DNA of 64,000 nt, taken from positions 3,640,001 to 3,704,000 of the forward strand of contig NZ_CP095550.1 in NCBI RefSeq assembly GCF_023078335.1, read 5' to 3'. The position numbers and the translations under genes were made by a program. The notes beneath the pieces were generated by a model. The model was not told where the DNA came from and ran no database searches. It worked only from the letters and a program-made list of their open reading frames with translations. Positions 1 through 9,636 of this stretch are shown in pieces. The first letter of the stretch is position 1. Every line of letters starts with the position of its first letter. The stretch is from Metabacillus endolithicus. GTDB lineage: Bacteria; Bacillota; Bacilli; Bacillales; Bacillaceae.

Positions 1-617
1 TTACACCAGTTGGACTTTTAGCCTCTGATGATCAGGTACTGCTTGTAAATGCTGACTCAGAATATGAAACACTTGAAGATCTAATTAAAGCATCAAAAGA
101 AAAAAAGATTAGTTTAGGTGGTACAGGGGCATATGGTCCGGATCGAATTGTTACATCTTTGCTAGAAGAATCTGCAAATACAACTTTTAACTATGTTCCG
201 TTTGAAGTAGCAGGAGAGTTGGTAACAGGAGTGTTGTCTGGCAGTGTGGATGTTATGGTATCTAATCCTTCTGAAGTATTAGGTCAGATAGAATCTGGTG
301 ATTTGCGAGCAATTGCATATTCAGCTGAGAAGCGCAATCCTAAATTACCAGAAGTTCCAACCTTTATTGAATCAGGTTATGATTTCAGTTTTTCGATTCC
401 AAGAGCTGTATACCTGCCAGAAGATGTACCAGAGGAGGTTCGTCAATGGTGGGTGGACACTTTAAAGAAAGTTGTAGAAACTCCCGAATGGAAAGCTTAT
501 TTAGATAATAATACGATGACAGATTATACATTATTCGGCGATGAATTTTCTACTTATATGGACGAAACTGTTGCAACTTTCGAGAGAGTACTTAAAGAAT
601 CTGGTGCAATGGAATAG
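1..617 (+). CDS. tctC: TTT-family substrate-binding protein TctC, C-terminal part
   Basis: Partial gene running in from the left edge; the frame is open from base 3 to the stop at 615-617. It is the C-terminal two thirds of a periplasmic-type solute receptor of the tripartite tricarboxylate transporter family (Bug/TctC fold). Family signatures visible are a GGTGAYGPD-type loop, the segment GVLSGSVDVMVSNPSE and the late block LPEVPTFIESGYDF, typical of the second lobe. Family members bind one carboxylate ligand and deliver it to TctA/TctB. The tctB and tctA genes follow directly. The N-terminal lipoprotein signal lies outside the window. The family is secure; the ligand is unknown. Confidence 0.92.
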   Translation, partial: TPVGLLASDDQVLLVNADSEYETLEDLIKASKEKKISLGGTGAYGPDRIVTSLLEESANTTFNYVPFEVAGELVTGVLSGSVDVMVSNPSEVLGQIESGDLRAIAYSAEKRNPKLPEVPTFIESGYDFSFSIPRAVYLPEDVPEEVRQWWVDTLKKVVETPEWKAYLDNNTMTDYTLFGDEFSTYMDETVATFERVLKESGAME

Positions 618-651
618 TCAAATCAATCTATTAATTAATCTATAGATTAGG

Positions 652-682
652 TGGCAACGGTGAATTGAAGTTCCCGTTGCCA
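652..682 (+). other. Intercistronic hairpin between tctC and tctB
   Basis: A perfect 9-bp inverted repeat (tggcaacgg ... ccgttgcca) with a 13-nt loop, lying between the tctC stop and the tctB start. There is no T-tract after it, so it is not a classical terminator. A likely role is 3'-end protection of the tctC message, or partial attenuation, so that more binding protein than membrane protein is made. Hairpins occur at the same place in the other two TTT operons of the window. Confidence 0.7.
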
Positions 683-713
683 TAACTAAATAAATTATTT
701 AGGATGATGATTA

Positions 714-1169
714 ATGAGATTTTGGTTAAATATAGCATTTTTTGTTTTTTCATTAATGTTTACTATCTATGGTTTAACTACTCTAAAATTTATGGCCGCA
801 GCAGGAAGGCCTGGATCGGGATTTTTTCCAGTTGTAATAGGTAGTTTTTTAATCCTAACTACCGCTGTAAATGTTGTGAAAGATCTTAGAGAAATGAAGA
901 AGAATGGGAAGATTGAATCAAGTGGAATTAATTTCGGTAAAGAAATTTTATGGACAATTATCGTGACAATTATCTTTGTATTCATTTTCAAATTCCTAGG
1001 TGGTCTACTGTCAATGATTTTGTTTATGCTTGGCATTTTGTTTATATACAATCGTGGAAAGCTATTACAAAATGCATTATACAGTGTGATATTTCCAGTC
1101 TTAATGTATATGTTATTCGAATGGCTTAATGCCGGATTACCTAAAGGGATTATCGATATAGGAATATAA
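714..1169 (+). CDS. tctB: TTT-family small membrane subunit TctB
   Basis: A 151-residue membrane protein with four predicted hydrophobic segments (about residues 5-22, 38-55, 80-105 and 118-140). The motif AAAGRPGSGFFPVVIG after the first segment is typical of TctB (DUF1468). Together with TctA it forms the membrane part of a sodium- or proton-driven secondary transporter fed by TctC. It lies 22 bp upstream of tctA in the order C-B-A. The small TctB subunit is the least conserved of the three; here the call rests on size, topology, the G-x-G-F-F-P motif and position. Confidence 0.9.
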   Translation: MRFWLNIAFFVFSLMFTIYGLTTLKFMAAAGRPGSGFFPVVIGSFLILTTAVNVVKDLREMKKNGKIESSGINFGKEILWTIIVTIIFVFIFKFLGGLLSMILFMLGILFIYNRGKLLQNALYSVIFPVLMYMLFEWLNAGLPKGIIDIGI

Positions 1170-1191
1170 TGTTGAGTTAGGGGAGACGTTT

Positions 1192-2727
1192 ATGACTGAA
1201 TTGTTTTCAAACCTAGCAACAGGACTATCAGTAGCCTTTTCGCCCCATAATTTATTGTTTTTAGTAATTGGTGTGTTCGTGGGTATGGTTGTAGGTATTT
1301 TTCCAGGGTTTGGTCCTTCTGCAGGTATTGCTATTTTATTACCGATGACGTTTGGTTTGGAACCAACAACAGCAATTATTATGCTTGCTGGTATCTATTA
1401 TGGATCAATGTACGGAGCAACCATCACTTCCATTTTAATTAACACACCTGGTGAAGCGGCTACAGTAGCGTCTACCATTGATGGTTATCCTTTGGCTAGG
1501 AATGGAAGGGCGGGCCCAGCACTTGTTATGCAGGCAGTTGCATCATTTGTGGGAGGTACAATTGGAGTTATTTTAATATGCGCATTTGCTCCATCCTTAT
1601 CAAATCTTGCATCGAGCTTTGGGCCGCCAGAGTATTTTATGATCATTGCATTAGGGTTGTTGTTGTTAACAACAATGATGGGTGAAAATAAATTGAATGG
1701 TCTTATTTCGGCCCTATTTGGATTTGCTATATCCACTGTCGGGGTAGATATCATTACAGGTGCACAGCGATATACCTTTGGCTCTCCAGAGTTAATAGGT
1801 GGCATTGATTTTGTTGTTATTGCAATAGGATTATTTGGTATCGGTGAATTATTATATTGTATTCATAGTGGTCTCCATCGGGAAGAGAAAAAAGATAGAA
1901 TTAAGGTAACATTTGGAGGAAAGGGTTTTTGGCCAGATGCAAAGGATTTTATTGAAAGTAAATTTACATTAATTCGTGGATCGATCTTAGGTTTTATTGG
2001 AGGAGTGCTTCCTGGATCGGGTGCAACTCTAGGATCAATTATGGCATATTCTCTTGAGAAAAAGGTCTCGAAAACTCCAGAAAAATTCGGAAAAGGGCAT
2101 ATGCCAGGATTAGTTGCTCCAGAGGCGGGGAACAACGCTGCTTCAGCAGGGGCGATGGTTCCGATGTTAACACTTGGTATACCAGGTTCTGGTTCAACTG
2201 CTGTTTTATTAGGTGCCTTTCTTATGTGGGGACTTACACCAGGTCCATTATTTATGGAACAAAATCCAGAATTTTCATGGGGCTTAATAACAAGTATGTA
2301 TTTAGGAAACATGATGTTGCTTTTAGTTAACATTGTGGCAATTCCATTATTTGTGAAACTTTTAGATATTCCATATAAATTAATCCTTCCAGCGATTATC
2401 ATTCTTTGTATTGTTGGTACATTTAGTTTACATGGCAATATTGTTGAAGTATGGTTTTTATTAATTGCAGGTGTAATTGGATTCTTTATGAAACTGTATG
2501 GATACTCTCCAGCTGCAGTTGTGCTTGCACTAGTGCTCGCTCCTCTAGCTGAAAAGACTTTACGTCAATCTTTATTGTTATCTGAAGGAAGTCTAGGTTT
2601 TTTAGTTACACGTCCTATTACTCTAGGTTTATTAATTAGCTTTTTTATCATTGTATTTGCTTCCGTTTTCTTCTCTTACAGGAAAGGAAAGAATATAAAT
2701 AATAATAATGATATAACTCCAAGATAA
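1192..2727 (+). CDS. tctA: TTT-family large membrane subunit TctA
   Basis: A 511-residue polytopic membrane protein, full length for the family. It carries the hallmark repeats: GIFPGFGPSAGIAILLP near residue 40, YYGSMYGATITSILINTPG near residue 75, GVLPGSGATLGS near residue 270, and GNNAASAGAMVPMLTLGIPG near residue 310. These glycine- and proline-rich loops form the transport core in the TctA family. An RBS (ggggag) precedes the ATG. It follows tctC and tctB in one operon and is followed by an AEC permease gene. The substrate is a di- or tricarboxylate by family; this cannot be refined from sequence. Confidence 0.95.
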   Translation: MTELFSNLATGLSVAFSPHNLLFLVIGVFVGMVVGIFPGFGPSAGIAILLPMTFGLEPTTAIIMLAGIYYGSMYGATITSILINTPGEAATVASTIDGYPLARNGRAGPALVMQAVASFVGGTIGVILICAFAPSLSNLASSFGPPEYFMIIALGLLLLTTMMGENKLNGLISALFGFAISTVGVDIITGAQRYTFGSPELIGGIDFVVIAIGLFGIGELLYCIHSGLHREEKKDRIKVTFGGKGFWPDAKDFIESKFTLIRGSILGFIGGVLPGSGATLGSIMAYSLEKKVSKTPEKFGKGHMPGLVAPEAGNNAASAGAMVPMLTLGIPGSGSTAVLLGAFLMWGLTPGPLFMEQNPEFSWGLITSMYLGNMMLLLVNIVAIPLFVKLLDIPYKLILPAIIILCIVGTFSLHGNIVEVWFLLIAGVIGFFMKLYGYSPAAVVLALVLAPLAEKTLRQSLLLSEGSLGFLVTRPITLGLLISFFIIVFASVFFSYRKGKNINNNNDITPR

Positions 2728-2764
2728 AACTCCAAGATAAAACATTAGTATAGGATTGATTGAG

Positions 2765-3689
2765 ATGGATGTATTAACCCTAATTTTATTAAATGTCATC
2801 TTTCCAGTGTTTGTTTTAATGGGGATGGGTATATTTTTTCATAGGAAGTTTCATTTTAACTTAGATACTTTGTCAAAGATCACAACTTACTATTTTATCC
2901 CGACAGTCGGTTTTGTTAATATCTATGAAAGTGAGATCAATGGAAAAATATTATTGCAGGTCATAGGGTTCCAATTAACCTTGTGTGTGGCATTAATGAT
3001 CGTAAGTTCTTTAATCTCAAAATTAATAAAACTTGATAAAGGTATGTCTGCTAATTTTAAAAACAGTATTGTGTTGGTCAACTCGGGTAATTTTGGACTT
3101 CCAGTTAGTCAACTAGTCTTTAGTCAGAATCCTTTGGGATTATCCATTCAAATAGTGGTTACGGTTATCCAGGCTTTGTTACTTATACCTATGGGTTGAT
3201 AAACTCTGTCTCAGTCAATTCTAAAGGGGTAAAGGTTTTTTATGAATTTATTAAAATGCCTATGATTTATGCATTATTTTTAGGAATGTTACTTCAGGGC
3301 GTTAACGTGAAGATTCCTGAATTTATATGGAGTCCAATAGAAAGTGTATCAGATGCTTTCCTGGCTATGGCTCTATTAACACTCGGTGCTCAAGTTGCTT
3401 ATATAAAAATAAAGAGGATAAGTTTAGTTCTTATCCTCAGTTGTTTTGGGAGATTGATTTTAATTTCCCCATTATTGCATTAGTTATTATTTATACTTTT
3501 CAGTTGGAAGGAACGACTGCTCAGGCATTATTTATCGCAAGTTCTTATCCATCCTCTAGAAATAGCGCTCAATTGGCTTTAGAGTATAAAAACTATCCTG
3601 AATTCGCGGGGCAAACTGTTTTGGTCTCAACCTTGCTTAGCAGTGTAACAGTTACAATTATTGTTTATGTATCAAAAATAATTTTTTAA
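2765..3689 (+). pseudogene. AEC-family (auxin efflux carrier type) permease, frameshifted
   Basis: Three reading-frame pieces together spell one AEC permease of about 308 residues, the usual size. The N-terminal piece (to 3199) has several hydrophobic segments and the block NSIVLVNSGNFGLPVSQLVF. The middle piece (to about 3480) has SDAFLAMALLTLGAQVA. The last piece (to 3689) has ALFIASSYPSSRNSAQLALEY, typical of the family's C-terminal half. Single-base shifts near 3170-3181 and 3470 break it. Within the middle frame, TYTYGLINS continues upstream of the apparent break. AEC members export or import organic acids such as malate. Either the gene is decayed or the two shifts are sequencing errors; the protein text is otherwise well preserved. 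ATG at 2765 is preferred over TTG at 2756 on RBS spacing. Confidence 0.8.
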
Positions 3690-3692
3690 TTG

Positions 3693-3720
3693 AAAACCTA
3701 GCATCTCAGCTAGGTTTTTT
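3693..3720 (+). terminator. Rho-independent terminator after the AEC gene
   Basis: Stem aaaacctagc / gctaggtttt around a 6-nt loop, followed by a T-run. It lies right after the AEC stop and before the convergent LysR gene, so it can serve both strands. Confidence 0.9.
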
Positions 3721-3755
3721 CCATTATATAAAATCTGTTGTTTAAAGGTGAGTTA

Positions 3756-4625
3756 TTAATAATTGCCTCTTAAAAAATCAATAAAAGTTTTCACTGTTGA
3801 TAACTCCAAGTACTCTTTTCTAAAAAGTACCCATGTTATCCATTGTAATTTTTCACCATCTTGCCCATTTAGTTCTTTGTTGTATTTGTACTCACTGCCA
3901 TCTTCAAGAACGATACCGGGAACAATAGTGTATCCGAGGCCAGCAGAGACCATTTTTTTTGCAATTTCCATATTTTCCACATGCATGGCAACTTTAGGGG
4001 TTTCAGAGTAATTTTCTGTCCACCAATTATCAAAAATCATCGTTAGTGCGGGGTCCGTGCCATAATCAATTCTTGGTATGCTTGGTAATTTAGTCATATC
4101 AAGCTCTTGATTTGATATGATATTAATCGTCTCTTTGGACACGACAATTTTTTCATCTGACCAATGGTGATTTCCACGTACAATTCCTATATGAAATTCT
4201 TGTTTATATACAGAATTGATAAGATCCAAGTTTAGTCCTGTATTAACGGAGAACTGAACTTTAGGATGTATAGAGTTAAACTCCATTAGTAAATTAGGGA
4301 TCTTATAAAGAGCGATTGAACGTGAAACGCCTAGCCTTAAAGTGCCATTAAGCTCTTTATCTATGTTAGATAATTTCTCCTTTAAATCAGTTAATTTTAG
4401 ATCCATTTCATTTGCATATCTAACTAAATACTCTCCTTGTTCGGTAAATTCAATGCCTCGTCTTCCTCTATATAGAATCGTAATATTAAACTCTTTTTCC
4501 AGCTGTTTAAGACGGTAGGAGAGAGAGGGTTGAGAAAGAAAAAGCTGTTCTGCAGTTTTTGTAATATTTTTTTCTTTATAGAGTGTTTTAAGAATCTTCC
4601 AGTCTTTATCATTCAATATCTTCAC
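3756..4625 (-). CDS. LysR-family regulator, CcpC-like (1)
   Basis: A 289-residue LysR-type transcription factor. The winged helix-turn-helix occupies residues 5-63, with NITKTAEQLFLSQPSLSYRL as the recognition region. The effector domain follows from about residue 90. Its late blocks (HIGIVRGNHHW, a WW pair near residue 200, GLGYTIVPG) resemble the citrate-sensing regulator CcpC of Bacillus. It sits beside the first TTT operon and the dehydrogenase gene, which suggests that it controls them. ATG start with an RBS upstream. The target sites are inferred; an inverted repeat lies in its own upstream region. Three further paralogs occur in the window. Confidence 0.93.
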   Translation of the reverse strand: MKILNDKDWKILKTLYKEKNITKTAEQLFLSQPSLSYRLKQLEKEFNITILYRGRRGIEFTEQGEYLVRYANEMDLKLTDLKEKLSNIDKELNGTLRLGVSRSIALYKIPNLLMEFNSIHPKVQFSVNTGLNLDLINSVYKQEFHIGIVRGNHHWSDEKIVVSKETINIISNQELDMTKLPSIPRIDYGTDPALTMIFDNWWTENYSETPKVAMHVENMEIAKKMVSAGLGYTIVPGIVLEDGSEYKYNKELNGQDGEKLQWITWVLFRKEYLELSTVKTFIDFLRGNY

Positions 4626-4651
4626 TCTCCAATCTTGATATAAAGAAAATT

Positions 4652-4677
4652 TATATGAATCTTTATTCGTTCATATA
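4652..4677. promoter_or_regulatory. Inverted repeat upstream of LysR 1, candidate operator
   Basis: Perfect 8-bp arms TATATGAA and TTCATATA, 10 nt apart, 27 bp upstream of the LysR start. The size and dyad form suit LysR-type binding. The ATGAA/TTCAT core recurs near the second TTT operon (6199-6221) and the second LysR gene (10592-10610). Binding is inferred. Confidence 0.5.
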
Positions 4678-4865
4678 TTTTTTTATATCTTAAGTATAAA
4701 GTTAATATAGTCAACACACAAGGAGTCTTAACACTTGCTATTTTTTAGATGTGAGAGCAATTACTATATATGGATAAAGTTTATGTGGGAGAACTATATG
4801 AGGAAGAGAAGCAAATATTCACAGGAGAGAAAGGGGGAGTTAGTTCAATTAAATGACTGGACAAA

Positions 4866-4899
4866 ACTAAATCAAGTTATCATACATAACTTGATTTGG
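4866..4899 (-). terminator. Hairpin terminator after the dehydrogenase gene (minus strand)
   Basis: A perfect 12-bp stem (aaatcaagttat / ataacttgattt) with a 5-nt loop, just past the stop of the minus-strand dehydrogenase gene and followed on that strand by a short T-rich stretch. The 240 bases between here and LysR 1 hold no supported gene. Confidence 0.7.
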
Positions 4900-4914
4900 T
4901 CTATATTTCTTAAG

Positions 4915-5993
4915 CTACTCTATTCTTGTGGAAATCTCTTTTTCATATATGGAAATATCAAGTCCGTAATTTTCAGCTTCCTTTTTTAAAGTTTGATAGA
5001 TTTTCTCGCTCAAAGGAATTCCAGATTGACGCCGTACTTTTACGACCCTCTGTTCAGGTTCTCCAGGATTCAAAATTTCATCGAATCCCTCAGCAAGAGG
5101 ACATGCTTTTGCTCGTTTAACAAAAGTATCCATTCTTTCTTCATATTCTTCCTTTGTGACAAAGAGGTCCGGTCGAATCGCTATAAAGATATGACCAACA
5201 TTTTGTGGTTCTGAATGATCGAAATAAAGACTCTTTACGTCTCCTCCATAATTGGCTCCTGTAAAAACACCCGCAAAAAGGTCCATAAGCATGGCCATAG
5301 CTGCACCTTTTGGGCCACCAAAAGGTAAACACACACCTTCAAATGCTTTTTGCGCATCAGTTGTTGAGACGCCATTGGCATCCAGAGCTAAACCTAAAGG
5401 AATTTCTTCACCATGAGCAGCTGCTAATCTTATTTTTCCTCTTGCAATGACAGTCATGGCCATATCTAGTACATAAGGAGCTTCATTTCCTGAAGGAAAT
5501 CCAGCTGCAAAGGGCTTGCACCAAGAAACGCGTTTCTTCCGCCATAAACAGGGAGTGCGGGGGATGAATTTGTGTATGCCATTGAAATGAACCCTTTATC
5601 TATTGCCTGTAATACATAAAGTGCAGCCATACCGTAGTGGGTGCTATTTCTAACACCGACCATTCCAATCCCTGACTTTTCCGCTAACTTAATTGCTTCA
5701 TCCATTGCGCGATGACCAGCTAAAAAACCCATTCCATTGTCACCATCGACTAATCCAACAGCAGATGTTTGTTGAGTAAATGTTATGTCTGGATTGGGTG
5801 TCACAACACCACGCCTAATTCGCTCCAAATACATTGGAATCCGAGAAATTCCATGAGAATCAAGACCACGTAAATTTGCAGCTACCAAATCATTGGCAAT
5901 TATTAAAGCATTCTCACTGTTTAAACCTCCAGCTTTAAGTAAATTTTTTGCAAGGTCTACTAAAAGATCATGTGTAACATACATTTTAGACAT
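4915..5993 (-). pseudogene. Malate/L-lactate dehydrogenase family protein (Ldh_2), one frameshift
   Basis: Two frames join into one protein of about 359 residues, the normal size for the NAD(P)-dependent malate/L-lactate/ureidoglycolate dehydrogenase family (YjmC type). N-terminal motifs are RGLDSHGISRIP and the catalytic-region NSTHYGMAALY. The C-terminal part has LPFGGPKGAAMAMLMDLFAG and the late block PGEPEQRV. The break is near 5510-5525: GGRNAFLGASP is followed out of frame by a text that should read FAAGFPSGNEAPYVLDMAM. One missing base explains it, so a sequencing error is likely. Oxidation of a 2-hydroxy acid brought in by the adjacent TTT systems is the plausible role. The ATG at 5993 has a good RBS. 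Confidence 0.85.
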
Positions 5994-6198
5994 TTATTTT
6001 CCCCCTTCTACAGATATGGTGTAACCTTACTTTCAAACCTATATTTTAAAATTAACCTATAATTGTAAGAAGGGTTAAATAGTGAAATGACATAGATATC
6101 TATTCAATAAAGCAATAGAAAACTTATATAGGAAATTTTAATGGATTTAGATAGAAAAATGCTATTTTAAAAATTCTGATTATTAATTTATATTATTG
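5994..6198. other. AT-rich intergenic DNA, left part of the tctC2 leader
   Basis: No gene is supported. The stretch is AT-rich with a 12-bp palindrome (atagatatctat, 6092-6103) and lies between the divergent dehydrogenase and second TTT operon. Promoters for both should lie here or just to the right, but I cannot place them with confidence. Confidence 0.5.
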
Positions 6199-6221
6199 TT
6201 ATGAAAATAGCGCTTTCATAA
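6199..6221. promoter_or_regulatory. Inverted repeat upstream of the second TTT operon, candidate LysR operator
   Basis: Perfect arms TTATGAAA and TTTCATAA separated by 7 nt, about 215 bp before tctC2. It shares the ATGAAA/TTTCAT core with the repeat at 10592-10610 beside the second LysR gene. It also contains AGCGCTTTCA, a half cre-like element, so CcpA is an alternative ligand. Confidence 0.5.
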
Positions 6222-6404
6222 AGAGCATTTGCAGTTCCCGTATTTTTAGTAGGAATACTCATTTATGAAATAATGCTATCTTTTAAAGATTTAGCTTAAG
6301 CTAGTATTTTCGTATAAGAGAAAATCTTAGCTTTAAAAAGAGGAGGAATGACAACAAAGGGAGTTTAGTCATGAACTTTTAGATAATAAATTTTTTGGGA
6401 ACTA

Positions 6405-6419
6405 ATTTAAGCGCTTACA
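6405..6419 (+). promoter_or_regulatory. cre-like site before tctC2
   Basis: atttaagcgcttaca matches the Bacillus cre consensus WTGNAARCGNWWWCA except for one position (T for G). It lies 18 bp before the tctC start, a position suited to carbon catabolite repression by CcpA roadblock. CcpA binding is inferred. Confidence 0.6.
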
Positions 6420-6436
6420 AAAAAGGGGGATTTATT

Positions 6437-7471
6437 ATGAAGAAATTACTATCAATTGTGTTACTAGGATTACTTATGGTCATTTTAGGAGCTTGCAGTG
6501 GGGAGTCGGCATCCTCAAATGGTTCAGAAGATAAAGAACAAACAACTAATCATTCAAACTATCCGGAAAAACCAATTACAATTGTAGCGCCATCAGGGGC
6601 TGGCGGAGGATTGGATACAACTTCAAGAGCTTTGGCAAAGATACTAGATCAAACCGAGTTAATAAGTGAGACTATCACTGTTGAAAACAAACCAGGTGGA
6701 GGTCAAGTTGTTGGTACAGTTGAGTTTGCAAATAAAGAAGTTGGTAATGACTACAAACTATTACTAACATCTACTCCCTTTATCTTAAACAACCTCAAAA
6801 AGGAAGGGAATAGCCCAATTTCTTATAGAGATATTACGCCACTTGCTCAGTTAGTGACAGAAAACGCAGTATTGGCGGTAAGTGCTGATTCTAAATACAA
6901 AGACTTAACATCATTAATGGAAGATTTAAAGGCAAACCCAAGTAATATTACATTTGCAGGAGGGTCAGGACCGGGATCATATGATCACCTCAACATTGTT
7001 TACCCAGCCATGAAAGCAGAAGTAGATGTTAAATCAATAAAGTATGTTTCATATGACGGTGGTGGAGAAGCTTTAACTGCACTTCTTGGAGGAAATGCTG
7101 ATGTTGTAAGTTCTGATGTTGCATCCGTTTACGAGTATCAAAAAGCCGGTAAGGTAAGAATTTTGGGTGTTTCTTCTGGAGAGAGATTACCAGGTGAGTT
7201 TGAGGCAATTCCAACTTACAAAGAACAAGGTATAGATGTTGAACTAACAAACTGGAGAGGGATATTTGGACCAAAAGATATGTCAGCTGACGCTAAAAAA
7301 TACTGGGAAGAACAAATCGAAGCCCTTGTTACTACTGAAGATTGGCAGAATGAACTTAATAGTTTAGGTTTTCAAGATGGTTATCTTAACTCTGAAGATT
7401 TCATTAAGCAGATAGAAAAAGAAGAAGTCATGTATAAGGAGATCTTAACGACATTAGGAATGCAAAAATAA
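6437..7471 (+). CDS. tctC: TTT-family substrate-binding lipoprotein TctC (2)
   Basis: A 344-residue solute receptor with a lipoprotein signal: MKKLLSIVLLGLLMVILGAC, with the lipobox Cys at residue 20. The ATG at 6437 is chosen because it gives a complete signal peptide and has an aaggggg RBS; a longer TTG start would bury the signal. Family marks are PITIVAPSGAGGGLDTTSR near residue 40 and VENKPGGGQVVGT near residue 85, typical ligand-contact loops of TctC. It heads a C-B-A operon. Expression is probably subject to cre at 6405-6419 and to the divergent or neighbouring LysR. The ligand is unknown. Confidence 0.95.
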   Translation: MKKLLSIVLLGLLMVILGACSGESASSNGSEDKEQTTNHSNYPEKPITIVAPSGAGGGLDTTSRALAKILDQTELISETITVENKPGGGQVVGTVEFANKEVGNDYKLLLTSTPFILNNLKKEGNSPISYRDITPLAQLVTENAVLAVSADSKYKDLTSLMEDLKANPSNITFAGGSGPGSYDHLNIVYPAMKAEVDVKSIKYVSYDGGGEALTALLGGNADVVSSDVASVYEYQKAGKVRILGVSSGERLPGEFEAIPTYKEQGIDVELTNWRGIFGPKDMSADAKKYWEEQIEALVTTEDWQNELNSLGFQDGYLNSEDFIKQIEKEEVMYKEILTTLGMQK

Positions 7472-7524
7472 GTAGGTAGACAATTATTTAATCCAATCAT
7501 CTATAATCGTGTTCATTGTCATGT

Positions 7525-7548
7525 AGAGAGGAATACTTATTCCTCTCT
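7525..7548 (+). other. Intercistronic hairpin between tctC2 and tctB2
   Basis: A perfect 10-bp stem (agagaggaat / attcctctct) with a 4-nt loop between tctC and tctB. The downstream sequence is only weakly T-rich. Same place and form as the hairpins at 652-682 and 30389-30418; probably stabilises the binding-protein message or partially terminates transcription. Confidence 0.75.
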
Positions 7549-7573
7549 CTATTCTTAAATCGGGGGTTAGATA

Positions 7574-8029
7574 ATGAGTAAGTCTTTTGATCGATATTCA
7601 GGTATGGTATTCTTTGCAATAGGTTTGGCCTTTGTTATTGAAAGTAGAAAAATTACGGAAAGTGCTTATGGGAGTAATGTTGGACCAGATATTTTTCCGC
7701 TAGGTTTAGGGTTGGCATTAATCTTATTAAGTATTCGGCTTTTTTATGAAACATTTAAATATCCTAAGGAAACGAAAATGAGAGAAAAGCTTGATTACAA
7801 GAAATTTGTCATTATTCTTATTTCAGCAGTACTTTATGGATTGTTTTTAGAAACAATCGGGTACGTTATTACAACCTTTTTATTCTTAATAGTTGGGTTT
7901 CAGGTAATGGAACGTGGGAAGTGGTGGAAATCGCTTGTCATTGCAGGTGGTTTTTCCTATGGTGTTTATTTCTTGTTTGTAGAGATATTAGAAGGAACTC
8001 TACCCGGATTTCCGGTTTGGTTCAGTTAG
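7574..8029 (+). CDS. tctB: TTT-family small membrane subunit TctB (2)
   Basis: A 151-residue protein with four hydrophobic segments and the TctB-type motif SNVGPDIFPLGLGLALI after the first. It sits between tctC2 and tctA2, with 12 bp to the next start. An RBS (cggggg) precedes the ATG. Paired with TctA it should form the membrane complex for carboxylate uptake. The sequence is clearly different from the other two TctB proteins here, so these are distinct systems rather than recent copies. Confidence 0.9.
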   Translation: MSKSFDRYSGMVFFAIGLAFVIESRKITESAYGSNVGPDIFPLGLGLALILLSIRLFYETFKYPKETKMREKLDYKKFVIILISAVLYGLFLETIGYVITTFLFLIVGFQVMERGKWWKSLVIAGGFSYGVYFLFVEILEGTLPGFPVWFS

Positions 8030-8041
8030 GAGGGGAATTTA

Positions 8042-9567
8042 GTGGAGAGTTTACAATTTTTAGCGGAAGGTTTTTATACAGCTTTACAGTGGCATAATCT
8101 CCTTTTTGCTTTAGTTGGCGTAATAATCGGAACAGCAGTGGGCGTACTTCCTGGAATTGGTCCTATGAGTGGTGTTGCCTTACTTATACCAGTTACAGCT
8201 TCATTTACAAGTGGACTTGATCCTGAGTCTGCGGCAGCTAGTTCTATTATTTTATTAGCTGGTGTTTATTATGGAGCAATGTATGGTGGTTCAACAACTT
8301 CTATATTATTAAATACACCTGGAGAATCTTCATCAGTTGTAACAGCTTTAGATGGTTATCAACTAGCAAAGAAAGGTAAGGCTGGAGTTGCATTATCGAT
8401 TGCTGCAATTGGTTCTTTTGTGGCTGGAATTATTTCTTTAGTTGGACTTGTTCTTATGGCTAAACCATTATCTGAAATGGCATTGAAATTTGGGCCTGCA
8501 GAATATTTTTCATTAATGATTTTAGGGTTATGTGCAGTAAGTGGATTAGCAGGTAAATCGATGACAAAGGCGCTTATGATGACTGTTCTTGGTTTACTTC
8601 TTGCTACGATAGGTTTAGATAGTGTTTCGGGTGTTGCCCGTTTTACCTACGAAATTCCTACTTTATATTCAGGATTGGAATTTTTAACAATAGCTGTTGG
8701 TCTTTTTGCGTTAGGGGAGGTTTTTAAAACAATCTTAGAGAGGAGGAGCGATGGTGGAGTTGTTAGTAAGATAGGGCGTATTTTACCTACACGCCAAGAC
8801 TTGAAAGAAAGCAGTGGCCCAATCACTAGGGGATCACTTTTGGGCTTTTTCATTGGTGTTTTACCAGGAGCAGGTGCAACATTGGCATCGTTTTTCTCTT
8901 ATATTATGGAAAAAAAATTAGTAAGAATCCAGCCAAGTTTGGGAAAGGAGCAATCGAAGGGGTAGCTGCTCCAGAATCAGCAAACAATGCTGCTTCTGGA
9001 GGAGCGATGATACCACTTCTGACGCTTGGAATACCTGGTTCAGGAACAACGGCCATATTAATGGGTGCCTTAATTATGTATAATGTACAGCCAGGTCCGC
9101 TGTTATTTGAGGAACATCCTCAGGTAGCATGGGGGTTAATAGCTAGTATGTTTATTGGGAATTTTATGCTACTTATTCTTAATATGCCGCTTGTAAAAGT
9201 ATTTGCAAAAGTCATAGAAACACCTGCAAAGTACTTATTGCCTATAATTATTGCCATCTCATTTTTTGGAGTATACGCGGTACAATTTTCAACTTTTGAT
9301 TTAATCCTTTTATTAATCTGTGGAATCGTTGGATATTATTTACAGAAACATGATTTTCCAATTGCTCCAATCGTTTTAGGTCTTGTACTAGGCCCTATGA
9401 TTGAAAATAATATGAGACGTGCCTTAACTAGTTCAAATGGTGACTTTATGGTTTTTCTGCAAAGTCCAGCTTCTTTAATCTTCTTGATTATTGCTTTAAT
9501 GTGGGTGTTAATTCCTCTATTGTTAAAATTAAGAGGTAGAAACGTTATCATCAATGATGAATCATAG
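8042..9567 (+). pseudogene. tctA: TTT-family large membrane subunit TctA (2), one frameshift
   Basis: Two frames give a complete TctA of about 508 residues starting at a GTG with the RBS gaggggaa. Family motifs are present: GVLPGIGPMSGVALLIP, GAMYGGSTTSILLNTPG, GVLPGAGATLASF, and in the second frame ASGGAMIPLLTLGIPG. The break is at an A-run (8910-8917, eight A's). Nine A's would restore the text EKKISKNPAKFGKGAIEG, the normal family sequence. This is the pattern of a homopolymer sequencing error, so the gene is probably intact in the organism. Function as for the other TctA proteins. Confidence 0.88.
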
Positions 9568-9583
9568 AATATAATTATCATAG

Positions 9584-9633
9584 AAAAACATTTCTGAGAA
9601 TGAAAAATGACTCATTCTTAAAAATGTTTTTTT
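9584..9633. terminator. Bidirectional terminator between tctA2 and LysR 2
   Basis: A long imperfect stem (aaaaacatttctgagaatga / tcattcttaaaaatgttttt) with an 8-nt loop, an A-rich left flank and a T-run on the right. It lies between two convergent genes and can serve both. Confidence 0.85.
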
Positions 9634-9636
9634 GTT

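Noticed and set aside
1863..2438. A long antisense reading frame inside tctA (191 codons)
   Set aside because: It is a shadow of the conserved TctA frame, proline-rich and without family features.
4735..4989. An 84-codon plus-strand reading frame
   Set aside because: Composition is low-complexity, there is no convincing RBS, and it overlaps a terminator and the end of the conserved dehydrogenase gene on the other strand.
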